A stretch of DNA of 5,501 nt from an uncultured Alphaproteobacteria bacterium (GTDB lineage Bacteria > Pseudomonadota > Alphaproteobacteria > Micavibrionales > Micavibrionaceae): NCBI GenBank assembly GCA_937124505.1, contig CAKZKV010000155.1:1-5501 (forward strand), written 5' to 3'. The position numbers and the translations under genes are program-made. This document shows positions 1 through 5,441 of this stretch, piece after piece. The notes under the pieces were generated by a model. It was not told where the DNA came from and did not search any database. It saw nothing but the letters and a program-made list of their open reading frames with translations. Position 1 is the first letter of the stretch. Each line of letters starts with the position of its first letter.

Positions 1-644
1 ATGCCGCAAACACAGCCCGGGCGATTTTACCGACAACAAAAACAGGTCTGGCGGTTGATACCACGGTTGCGGGTGGACTGGCGACAATGGATTATGTGAG
101 GGAAACAGAAAATAATAACCTTGCGCAACAAGTTCTGGAACAAACCCTTCAACATGAGAATGAGAAGTTGCAAAGTATTGTCGAGCGGCAACAAGTCCTT
201 ATACAGGAATTTAAGGACATTGAAACGACATTGGAACAGGGCGGTTTGAATGCCGCTGATCGGCAGGCACTGATAGATCGTCGTGAACAGGTGCGTGAAG
301 GCGTTCGGATTACTGTGGATATGGTGCAAGGTAATTATACGCCGGAAGAAGAGAAAATACATATGGAGCGGTTGAAAGAAATTGAGGCCCCCGCACAGGA
401 GCAAGCTCTTTATGATCCGTCAACAGGCGCAGTTCATAAAATCGTTGCGCCGGAACAAAATCAATCTGCTGTAGCAGAAAGCACCTCTCCTCCTACGGCT
501 ACGGGGGATTTTGCCGCCATGGTACAGGTTAGTCCGGGGACAGCAGCACGATTAGATGCTGATATTACAGCGCAGTTGAATGAAGAGCCCATTGAGCGGC
601 AGGTCACAGGTTTGAAATATGGCGGCTTGTTTGCAGGTGCATAA
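1..644 (+). CDS. Hypothetical coiled-coil protein, 3' part only (gene enters from left edge)
   Basis: I do not recognise a family. The frame ending at the TAA at 642-644 is open back to position 3, giving 213 visible residues, so the gene probably begins outside the window. The first in-frame ATG is at 87. It lacks a convincing Shine-Dalgarno site, and the 28 codons before it read like protein, with a Gly/Ala/Val-rich stretch (GLAVDTTVAGGLA, fragment residues 15-27). A 28-codon open run is not rare by chance, so a start at 87 remains possible. From about residue 36 to 108 the protein is strongly helical with Leu/Val/Ile at heptad-like spacing (L45, L49, L56, V60, I67, I73, L77), rich in Gln, Glu and Arg and typical of a coiled coil. 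A proline/serine/threonine-rich linker (about 150-172) and a short C-terminal domain ending in GGLFAGA follow. The next gene starts 56 bases downstream on the same strand, so the two may be co-transcribed. Function is unknown; a structural or membrane-associated role would be a guess. Confidence 0.75.
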   Translation, partial: AANTARAILPTTKTGLAVDTTVAGGLATMDYVRETENNNLAQQVLEQTLQHENEKLQSIVERQQVLIQEFKDIETTLEQGGLNAADRQALIDRREQVREGVRITVDMVQGNYTPEEEKIHMERLKEIEAPAQEQALYDPSTGAVHKIVAPEQNQSAVAESTSPPTATGDFAAMVQVSPGTAARLDADITAQLNEEPIERQVTGLKYGGLFAGA

Positions 645-700
645 CGCGCCAGAAAAGAAAAAGAGTAAGTGATATTTTATAAAAAAGGAAGGAAACAAAA

Positions 701-2269
701 ATGTCCGTTTCAGTTATAAATTTAGCAGACGATCTTCTGAAAATGGTTTTGAAAACCGCAGATGACGCTGCGGGTTCTATCGCAAATGTTATGGAGAACC
801 CGGAGACCGCTACGGCGTTGTTGACGGCTGTTAAAAGCGGAAGTGATGAGGCCGTGGAATCTGCTTTAAAAGGTGTTGAGGGCGGCAGCGAAATTGTTGC
901 AAGAGTGACGGAAGTGATGGCCAGATTTGGCGATGACTTTGCCACAAAGATGGATGATTTGAACACTGCCGCAAGAGCGGGTGATGAAGCGGCGGCTGTG
1001 AAACATTTTGAAGATGCTTTTGGGTCTCAATATCTCACAGAAGGCGCAAAAACATTGATTCAAACTAGAGTACAGACAACCACAGCCGGTTTAAGTGACG
1101 ATGCCCTGAGCATTGCCAATGGTGCCTCTCGCGAAACGCTTGAAACGGGGGCTGCGGCTTCTTCTAAAGTTAGAATACAGGATTTACCGTTCTCTGTAAG
1201 ACTTCAAACACGTCTTGGCCAAATTGGCTTGGCTACTAGTGTAGGAGGCGTTGGTTTGGTAGCTGCAGATGTTCACACTGATAACGCCATTTCTCAGGCT
1301 GTGCTCAATTTTGGATATGAGGCTGCTCTGGAAGCAGCAGAACAAGGATGGGAAACAAAGGAAGAACTGGTGGATATGGCGCTTGCCAGCACAGATACTT
1401 TGATGGATTATATGGGATGGACTGAGAGAGCTTGTGAAAACTTTGCAATCTCCGTTTATGCCAAGCAATGGGAAGGTAGAGATCCCACTGAAGAAGAACT
1501 GGCAGGGGCTCGTAGAGCAAGCTTTGCTGCTCAGGCGGATGATATGTTAAATATAGGGGCGCAAGCAATTTTCTTGTCCACAGTCATTGATCGCAAATAT
1601 TCGGATGATCCAAATGTATCAGAAGCAGACAGAGATCAAATGGTGGCAGAGGCAATGATCGACATGGTCGCTGAAAGAATGAGCTATGGTGCAATGGGGG
1701 AGCATAGAGTAACCAGCGATCATGTTAAACAGCTTGCATCGGAAAATCCTGAAATTTTGTCCAGTCCAAAGATTCCTCCAAGAGTAAGATCTGCACTTGA
1801 AGGTGCCATCCCCGGTCTGGAACTTTTATCAGAAGCAGAACGGAGCGCAAGCACGTCTCCCGAAGCAGCAACAGAAGTCGCCGCGCCTCGAAAAGCGGAA
1901 GATAATTCGTTTTTCGGGTCGGTTCATGGTATTATGGATGACCTTTCTCAGGGGAATGGAAAACTCAGCGGTATATTTGCATCTGTTGCGGGTTTCATGG
2001 AGCCAATCAAGAACTTTATATCAGATTTACAAACTACTATGGCGCCGATTCTCAACTTTATAGGCGCTCTGGTCGGTGTCTTTACGCAAGTTGCAGGAAA
2101 CGTCATAGAGGGGATTTCCCGTGAAGTAGATGCCGGGGTAGAGATGGCCAAGCTTGCCATGGAAGGTAAAGCAGGTGATTTGGTGGTGCAAGGCGACGAT
2201 CCGAATGGCATTGCAGCAGAGTCTGCTACAAAAGCTCCGGTCTTGACAGCAGGTATCTCTGCCGGGTAA
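701..2269 (+). CDS. Hypothetical 522-residue alanine-rich helical protein with hydrophobic C-terminal segments
   Basis: The family is not recognised. The ATG at 701 is well supported by a strong Shine-Dalgarno run, GGAAGGA at 687-693, seven bases upstream. The protein is almost entirely predicted helix, acidic and rich in Ala, Glu and Asp, with no signal peptide and a single cysteine. Residues 1-160 are Ala/Asp/Glu helices. Residues 175-189 form a short Gly/Ala/Val hydrophobic stretch (IGLATSVGGVGLVAA) followed by an acidic segment. Residues 190-345 are further helices with several Trp and Met residues. Residues 375-400 are a Ser/Ala/Glu-rich linker. Residues 424-472 are hydrophobic or amphipathic and contain two related MxPIxNFI units 14 residues apart, suggesting membrane contact or self-assembly. 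The tail ends in TAGISAG. It lies between two other unassigned genes, 56 bases after the first and 43 before the third, so a shared operon is likely. It could be a virion, effector or cell-surface protein, but nothing in the sequence decides between these. Confidence 0.85.
   Translation: MSVSVINLADDLLKMVLKTADDAAGSIANVMENPETATALLTAVKSGSDEAVESALKGVEGGSEIVARVTEVMARFGDDFATKMDDLNTAARAGDEAAAVKHFEDAFGSQYLTEGAKTLIQTRVQTTTAGLSDDALSIANGASRETLETGAAASSKVRIQDLPFSVRLQTRLGQIGLATSVGGVGLVAADVHTDNAISQAVLNFGYEAALEAAEQGWETKEELVDMALASTDTLMDYMGWTERACENFAISVYAKQWEGRDPTEEELAGARRASFAAQADDMLNIGAQAIFLSTVIDRKYSDDPNVSEADRDQMVAEAMIDMVAERMSYGAMGEHRVTSDHVKQLASENPEILSSPKIPPRVRSALEGAIPGLELLSEAERSASTSPEAATEVAAPRKAEDNSFFGSVHGIMDDLSQGNGKLSGIFASVAGFMEPIKNFISDLQTTMAPILNFIGALVGVFTQVAGNVIEGISREVDAGVEMAKLAMEGKAGDLVVQGDDPNGIAAESATKAPVLTAGISAG
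1994..2071 (+). repeat. Tandem 12-codon repeat pair inside the 522-residue protein
   Basis: Codons 432-443 encode FMEPIKNFISDL and codons 446-457 encode TMAPILNFIGAL, with seven identical residues out of twelve at a 14-residue spacing. The block AACTTTATA is identical at the DNA level in both copies, while other codons have diverged. This fits an old internal duplication or selection for a repeated proline-kinked amphipathic helix. Confidence 0.55.
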
Positions 2270-2312
2270 GACAAGTACATAATATAACGTACGACCCTCA
2301 AAGGCGACATAC

Positions 2313-2645
2313 ATGGCCACTCCAGAGACTACCATTCTGGCGGATTATACCGCCGAGATTTATGCAAGCCGCAATTCAGGCGATATCACAATCCTGCATA
2401 ATAAACCTTTTCAAAAAGAATTGCAGTCTCTGGAATATCTGGAACATGAAAAAGAATTGATCTTCGTCTTTGATCAAGGCCTCCGCATTCCATATGGAGA
2501 ACCATTGAAAGAAACCTTGTGGGCGTTTTTTTCACAAGCGCAGAAGGCCGTGGTGATCCTGTATGATAAGCAGAAAAAAGCCGCCATTTCAGGGATTGCT
2601 GTTCCGGTGATCGTGAAACAGCCAAAAGTGAATCTTTTTAATTAA
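2313..2645 (+). CDS. Hypothetical small protein, 110 residues
   Basis: The family is not recognised. The ATG at 2313 is preceded by a modest Shine-Dalgarno match, AAAGG at 2300-2304, eight bases upstream. A -10-like TATAAC lies at 2283-2288 without a good -35 partner, so I favour read-through from the preceding gene 43 bases upstream. The protein is soluble-looking alpha/beta: strand-like ITILH (about 25-29), a charged helix (KELQSLEYLEHEKE), strand LIFVF (about 49-53), a central GLRIPYGEPLKETLWAFF segment, then strands AVVILYD and ISGIAVPVIVK. There is no signal peptide, membrane span or cysteine. Coding character is supported by the ribosome site, by the regular hydrophobic pattern, and by a stop placed 27 bases before a terminator-like palindrome. 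A role beside its two larger upstream neighbours, for example as a chaperone or accessory factor, is only a suggestion from context. Confidence 0.75.
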   Translation: MATPETTILADYTAEIYASRNSGDITILHNKPFQKELQSLEYLEHEKELIFVFDQGLRIPYGEPLKETLWAFFSQAQKAVVILYDKQKKAAISGIAVPVIVKQPKVNLFN

Positions 2646-2677
2646 GACTCGTAATACTCAATTCCTGTTTCTTCGTC

Positions 2678-2710
2678 ATTCCGGCGAGGGCCGGAATCTT
2701 TAACCTTTTT
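2678..2710 (+). terminator. Rho-independent terminator for the + strand hypothetical genes
   Basis: A perfect 8-bp GC-rich stem with a 4-base loop (2678-2697) is followed by CTTT and, eight bases after the stem, by five T (2706-2710). It begins 33 bases after the stop codon at 2645. The T-tract is interrupted, so termination may be less than complete. Confidence 0.55.
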
Positions 2711-2738
2711 GAAAAAGATCCTGAAACAAGTTCAGGAT
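2706..2738 (-). terminator. Rho-independent terminator downstream of tRNA-Lys
   Basis: Read on the - strand, the perfect 8-bp stem ATCCTGAA/TTCAGGAT with loop CTTGT (2738 down to 2718) is followed by CTTTTTC, a T5 run one base after the stem. It sits 30 bases past the encoded CCA of the tRNA. A T7 run closer to the tRNA (2766-2760) has no hairpin of its own and may add to 3' trimming or termination. Confidence 0.6.
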
Positions 2739-2767
2739 GACGAGTAAAGATCAATAAAGAAAAAAAG

Positions 2768-2843
2768 TGGTGACCGCGGAGGGATTCGAACCCTCGACCC
2801 ACTGATTAAAAGTCAGTTGCTCTACCGACTGAGCTACGCAGTC
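2768..2843 (-). tRNA. tRNA-Lys (anticodon UUU), CCA encoded
   Basis: The - strand folds into a complete 76-base cloverleaf. The acceptor stem pairs GACTGCG with CGCGGTC (one G-U pair). The D stem is GCTC/GAGC, and the anticodon stem is ACTGA/TCAGT enclosing the 7-base loop CTTTTAA, which gives anticodon TTT and therefore lysine AAA/AAG decoding. The variable loop is GGGTC, and the T arm is GAGGG-TTCGAAT-CCCTC. The discriminator is A, and CCA is present in the DNA at 2768-2770. All invariant positions I can check (U8, A9, GG in the D loop, TTC in the T loop) are normal. The gene has its own promoter-like sequence upstream and a hairpin terminator downstream, though co-transcription with coaD on the same strand is possible. 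Confidence 0.97.
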
Positions 2844-2869
2844 ATGGGGGTGTCAAAAAAGACTAGTGG

Positions 2870-2898
2870 AACATATGGGGTTCCGCCCCTCACGTCAA
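2870..2898 (-). promoter_or_regulatory. Sigma70-like promoter for tRNA-Lys
   Basis: On the - strand there is TTGACG (2898-2893, five of six consensus bases), a 17-base spacer, then TATGTT (2875-2870, four of six). Transcription would start near 2863, leaving a leader of about 20 bases before the tRNA 5' end at 2843, which suits RNase P processing. The -35 box begins only three bases past the end of the coaD stop codon. Confidence 0.65.
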
Positions 2899-2901
2899 GA
2901 T

Positions 2902-3411
2902 TTATTTTCCAAATTTCTTATGCAGGGCATTTTGGACGTTCGGGGTGACAACTTCGCTGATATCCCCCCCCAGGCTGTAAATCTCTTTGACAAAGGCAGA
3001 TGAGACAAACTGGTATCTGTCCGCTGCCATGAGAAAGACGGTTTCAAGATCAGGCGCGAGCCGCGCATTCATACCCGTCATCTGGAATTCATATTCAAAA
3101 TCGGAGACAGCGCGCAGGCCACGGAAGATGCAGGCAGCCCCCTCCTCCATTGCAAAATGAACCAGAAGATTATCAAAGGGTTTGACTTCAATGCTGCAGA
3201 ATTTTTCCGGCATATTGGAGATATCTGTTTTCAGAAGCTCCAGACGCTCGTCCACAGTAAAGAGAGGGCCTTTACGGTTGTTTTCGGCGACGGCAATGAC
3301 CAGATGATCGACCAGTTTGCTGGCGCGTTTGATCAGGTGTAAATGCCCTTTTGTCACCGGGTCAAAAGTCCCTGGGTAAATGCCGATTCTTTCTGAGTGG
3401 GTTTCTGTCAT
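2902..3411 (-). CDS. coaD: Phosphopantetheine adenylyltransferase (CoaD)
   Basis: CoaD transfers AMP from ATP to 4'-phosphopantetheine, giving dephospho-CoA and pyrophosphate. This is the penultimate step of coenzyme A synthesis in the cytosol. The 169 residues match the usual bacterial length of about 160. The nucleotidyltransferase signature GTFDPVTKGH (residues 14-23) supplies the phosphopantetheine/ATP-contacting Thr15 and catalytic His23. The NNRKGPLFTVDER region (44-56) carries the lysine expected near position 47. FRGLR (96-100) and the C-terminal VSSAFVKEI (136-144) are the other nucleotide-binding motifs. No key residue is missing. The ATG at 3411 fits the family N-terminus; ribosome pairing is weak, with only GAG at 3420-3418 about six bases upstream. 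It is divergent from mgtE across a short inverted repeat, and tRNA-Lys follows on the same strand after 58 bases. No other CoA pathway gene is in view. Confidence 0.97.
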   Translation of the reverse strand: MTETHSERIGIYPGTFDPVTKGHLHLIKRASKLVDHLVIAVAENNRKGPLFTVDERLELLKTDISNMPEKFCSIEVKPFDNLLVHFAMEEGAACIFRGLRAVSDFEYEFQMTGMNARLAPDLETVFLMAADRYQFVSSAFVKEIYSLGGDISEVVTPNVQNALHKKFGK

Positions 3412-3436
3412 TTTTTACTCATGAAATTTTTTCTGT

Positions 3437-3468
3437 TGTTCTATCACGCAATGATATGTGATACAACA
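3437..3468. promoter_or_regulatory. Inverted repeat in the coaD/mgtE divergent control region
   Basis: Arms TGTTCTATCAC (3437-3447) and GTGATACAACA (3458-3468) pair at ten of eleven positions around a 10-base centre. On the - strand, TTGTAT (3466-3461), a 17-base spacer and TAGAAC (3443-3438) make a weak promoter for coaD, with transcription starting near 3431. By symmetry the + strand offers TACAAC at 3462-3467 as a -10 for mgtE, with a poor -35. The repeat could be an operator, paired promoters, or an RNA hairpin in the mgtE leader; the sequence does not choose between these. Confidence 0.45.
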
Positions 3469-3472
3469 CGCC

Positions 3473-4867
3473 ATGGTTACAGCGATGCCGGAGATTACAG
3501 AGGATTTTTCCGAACGGGCGCAAATTGATTTTGCCCTGAGCGATGATGTTATTTCCAATATATCTCAGGCCATTAGCAATGATGACAATAAAGCCGTCCT
3601 GGAATCTCTTAACACCTTAAGTGTTCAGGATACGGCTGAATTGATTTCAAAGGCCGACTCAGAAACACGTACACGCCTGCTGGGACATTTTCTGGACCAG
3701 ATTGATCCCAATGTTTTGAGTTATCTGGACCCGGAACTGCGAAAAGAAACGCTTTCCTCGCTTGAGGCTTCGCAAGTGGCGCAAATCGTCGCGGCAATGG
3801 ACAGTGACGATGCGCTGGATCTGATTGAAAATCTTGATCCCCTCTTCCAGAAAGATATCATCCGTCACCTCTCATCAAAAACAAGGGTGGCTCTTGAAGA
3901 GGGCTTGAGCTATCCGGAGGAAAGTGCCGGGCGCTTGATGCAGCGCGAGTTTGTCGCTGTTCCGGAATTCTGGACGGTCGGGAAAACTCTGGATTATCTG
4001 CGTGCGGCAACCGAAGATTTGCCGGATGACTTCCTTGATATCTTTGTCATCAGTCCGACCTATCATGTGAAAGGGGAAATTCCCCTGAACCGTCTTGTAC
4101 GCGCCAAGCGCTCGGAAAAACTGGATCAATTGACGCTGGATCAAAGACACCTGATCAACGCCCAGATGGACCAGGAAGAAGTGGCCTTCCTGTTCCAGAA
4201 GGAAGGAATTTCCTCGGCCCCGGTTGTGGATGGTGATGGCCGCCTGATTGGTGTGATCACTGTTGATGACGTGATCTCGGTCATTCATGAAGAGGTGCAG
4301 GAAGACATCTTGAAAATGGCAGGTGTCAGCGGAAGCGATCTCTACCGCGCCGTTTTTTCTTCAACACGTTCGCGCTTTTCATGGTTGTTCATCAACCTGT
4401 TGACGGCCATTGCGGCGTCTATTGTGATTTCTTTTTTCGATGCAACCATTGAGCAGTTAGTTGCCCTGGCTGTATTGATGCCGATTGTTGCGTCAATGGG
4501 CGGAAATGCCGGGACACAGGCCATGACGGTTGCTGTGCGGGCGATTGCCACGAAAGAAATTTCCAGCGCCAACTCATGGCGCATTATCTGGAAAGAAACC
4601 CTGATCGGTGTGCTGAACGGTATGTCGTTTGCCATTATTATCGGCCTATTGGCCGGTTTATATTATACAAATCTTATGTTAGGATTCGTCATTGCCATCG
4701 CGATGATCATCAATCTGATTGTTGCGGGATTGAGTGGCGCAGGTATTCCGATCCTGCTCAATAAAATGGGGAGTGATCCGGCAATCTCGTCTGCGGTTGT
4801 CCTGACAACTGTGACGGATATCGTTGGGTTCTTCGCGTTTCTTGGTCTGGCATCCATTATTCTCTAA
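3473..4867 (+). CDS. mgtE: MgtE-family magnesium channel/transporter
   Basis: MgtE is an inner-membrane, Mg2+-gated channel taking up Mg2+ (some relatives also Co2+). Numbered from the ATG at 3473 (464 residues, near the family's ~450), the order is: a cytosolic MgtE_N helical domain (about 35-145); CBS domain 1 from the PEESAGRLM segment (about 148-210); CBS domain 2 (about 220-275, with APVVDGDGRLIGVITVDD); a connecting helix (EEVQEDILKMAGV); and five membrane helices near 304-324, 329-352, 377-398, 403-425 and 440-464. The family signature PIVASMGGNAGTQ begins at Pro337 and is followed by VR at 355-356. TTVTD with Asp449 matches the conserved pore aspartate of helix 5. The start is uncertain. 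GTG at 3458 and ATG at 3485 are in frame, and none has a Shine-Dalgarno site. I prefer 3473 because GTG 3458 lies inside the inverted repeat. The GNAT gene follows after 43 bases. Confidence 0.95.
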   Translation: MVTAMPEITEDFSERAQIDFALSDDVISNISQAISNDDNKAVLESLNTLSVQDTAELISKADSETRTRLLGHFLDQIDPNVLSYLDPELRKETLSSLEASQVAQIVAAMDSDDALDLIENLDPLFQKDIIRHLSSKTRVALEEGLSYPEESAGRLMQREFVAVPEFWTVGKTLDYLRAATEDLPDDFLDIFVISPTYHVKGEIPLNRLVRAKRSEKLDQLTLDQRHLINAQMDQEEVAFLFQKEGISSAPVVDGDGRLIGVITVDDVISVIHEEVQEDILKMAGVSGSDLYRAVFSSTRSRFSWLFINLLTAIAASIVISFFDATIEQLVALAVLMPIVASMGGNAGTQAMTVAVRAIATKEISSANSWRIIWKETLIGVLNGMSFAIIIGLLAGLYYTNLMLGFVIAIAMIINLIVAGLSGAGIPILLNKMGSDPAISSAVVLTTVTDIVGFFAFLGLASIIL

Positions 4868-4875
4868 CCATAAAG

Positions 4876-4902
4876 CTTACATAAACCATTTACATCTATA
4901 GT
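4876..4902 (+). promoter_or_regulatory. Possible promoter giving a leaderless GNAT transcript
   Basis: TATAGT at 4897-4902 matches the -10 consensus at five of six bases. CTTACA at 4876-4881 is a weak -35 with a short 15-base spacer. Only eight bases separate the -10 box from the ATG at 4911, so transcription would start at or one to two bases before the start codon. This agrees with the absence of any Shine-Dalgarno sequence there. Confidence 0.45.
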
Positions 4903-4910
4903 TTTCACGT

Positions 4911-5441
4911 ATGACCGCATCAAAACTGATCAAACCCAGTACAGAATACAAAGACAGCTATCTGGAAGCTCTGGCGCTCTATCATAAAGAAGGGCGTTAT
5001 AAGGGACTGCATATTGCCACCATTCGCGAGGAATTTGATGATTTCGTAGAGGAACGCTGCAAGCGGCGCAGTACCCTCTACCGGGATTATCCTGACTGGG
5101 TGGAACTGGTTCCGGATACGGAGCTATGGCTTGTGAAAAATGATGAGTATCTTGGCTCTGTCAAGGTTCGCCACCGCCTGAACTGGCACCTGGAGAAATG
5201 GGGCGGACACCTCTCCCTGATTGTCAGACCTGACAAACGCCTGATGGGATATGGCCAGAAAATTTTGAAAAAAAGCCGGGTTGTTTTGCATGCTCTGGAT
5301 ATTGAAAGAGCCCTCCTCACAGTTGCGCCTGATAATGAAATTGCACAGCATATCGTCGAAAAAGCCGGGGCGAAACTGGAAGATGAACTGGCAGGAACAG
5401 ACAAATTTCCGCCACAAAATCTTTACTGGTGGACTGTTTAG
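4911..5441 (+). CDS. GNAT-family N-acetyltransferase (COG3981-like)
   Basis: This is a predicted acetyl-CoA-dependent N-acetyltransferase of unknown substrate, cytosolic, 176 residues, the normal length for the group. The N-terminus has PSTEYKDSYLEAL and an EGRY segment (about 9-30). VPDTELWLVKNDEYLGSVKVR (67-87) forms the central strands. RHRLNWHLEKWGGHLSLIVRP (87-107) leads into the acetyl-CoA pyrophosphate loop RLMGYG (110-115), fitting R-x-x-G-x-G. TVAPDNEIAQHIVEKAGA (137-154) is the typical GNAT motif B region (APxN...EKxGA), followed by the C-terminal LYWW strand. The P-T-E-L-W-L-V/RHRLN/GGH pattern is what I recall of the COG3981 predicted acetyltransferases. It follows mgtE by 43 bases on the same strand, but with its own promoter-like box. 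The ATG at 4911 has no Shine-Dalgarno site; the domain starts close to it, so no later start is attractive. The link to Mg2+ transport is probably only positional. Confidence 0.9.
   Translation: MTASKLIKPSTEYKDSYLEALALYHKEGRYKGLHIATIREEFDDFVEERCKRRSTLYRDYPDWVELVPDTELWLVKNDEYLGSVKVRHRLNWHLEKWGGHLSLIVRPDKRLMGYGQKILKKSRVVLHALDIERALLTVAPDNEIAQHIVEKAGAKLEDELAGTDKFPPQNLYWWTV

Larger units (their letters stand above)
2673..2743. repeat. Composite palindromic (REP/MITE-like) intergenic element
   Basis: The element is bounded by inverted ends TCGTCAT (2673-2679) and ATGACGA (2737-2743). Inside are a perfect hairpin ATTCCGGC/GCCGGAAT with a GAGG loop (2678-2697) and a second perfect hairpin ATCCTGAA/TTCAGGAT with a 5-base loop (2718-2738). 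Between them lies the palindrome CTTTTTGAAAAAG (2705-2717). With the outer TCGTC/GACGA pairing the whole can be drawn as a cloverleaf. From memory, not a search, both halves (CGTCATTCC...GGAATC and GATCCTGAA...TTCAGGATGACG) resemble short dispersed repeats common in proteobacterial genomes. The position between convergent transcription units is typical for such elements. Confidence 0.75.

Noticed and set aside
1..99. ATG at position 1 opening a short + strand frame ending in TGA at 97-99.
   Set aside because: It is out of frame with the long coding frame that ends at 644, has no upstream sequence to judge, and its product is Arg/Trp/Gln-rich in a way typical of an off-frame reading.
604..966. 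A - strand open frame of 120 codons opposite the start of the 522-residue gene.
   Set aside because: Its product is a Ser/Thr/Ala-rich antisense shadow of the real gene, it has no ribosome site, and it would span a well-supported Shine-Dalgarno and start on the other strand.
2243..2271. Perfect TTGACA at 2243-2248 inside the end of the 522-residue gene, considered as a -35 box for the 110-residue gene.
   Set aside because: At 16-18 bases spacing there is only GTAAGA or TAAGAC, which are poor -10 boxes. The nearby TATAAC at 2283 is 34 bases away, too far to pair with it.
2856..2887. Possible coaD terminator: on the - strand GGAAC-7-GTTCC with TCTTTTTT some bases later.
   Set aside because: The stem is only 5 bp, the T-run begins several bases after the stem, and it overlaps the likely tRNA promoter. 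The evidence is too weak to call.
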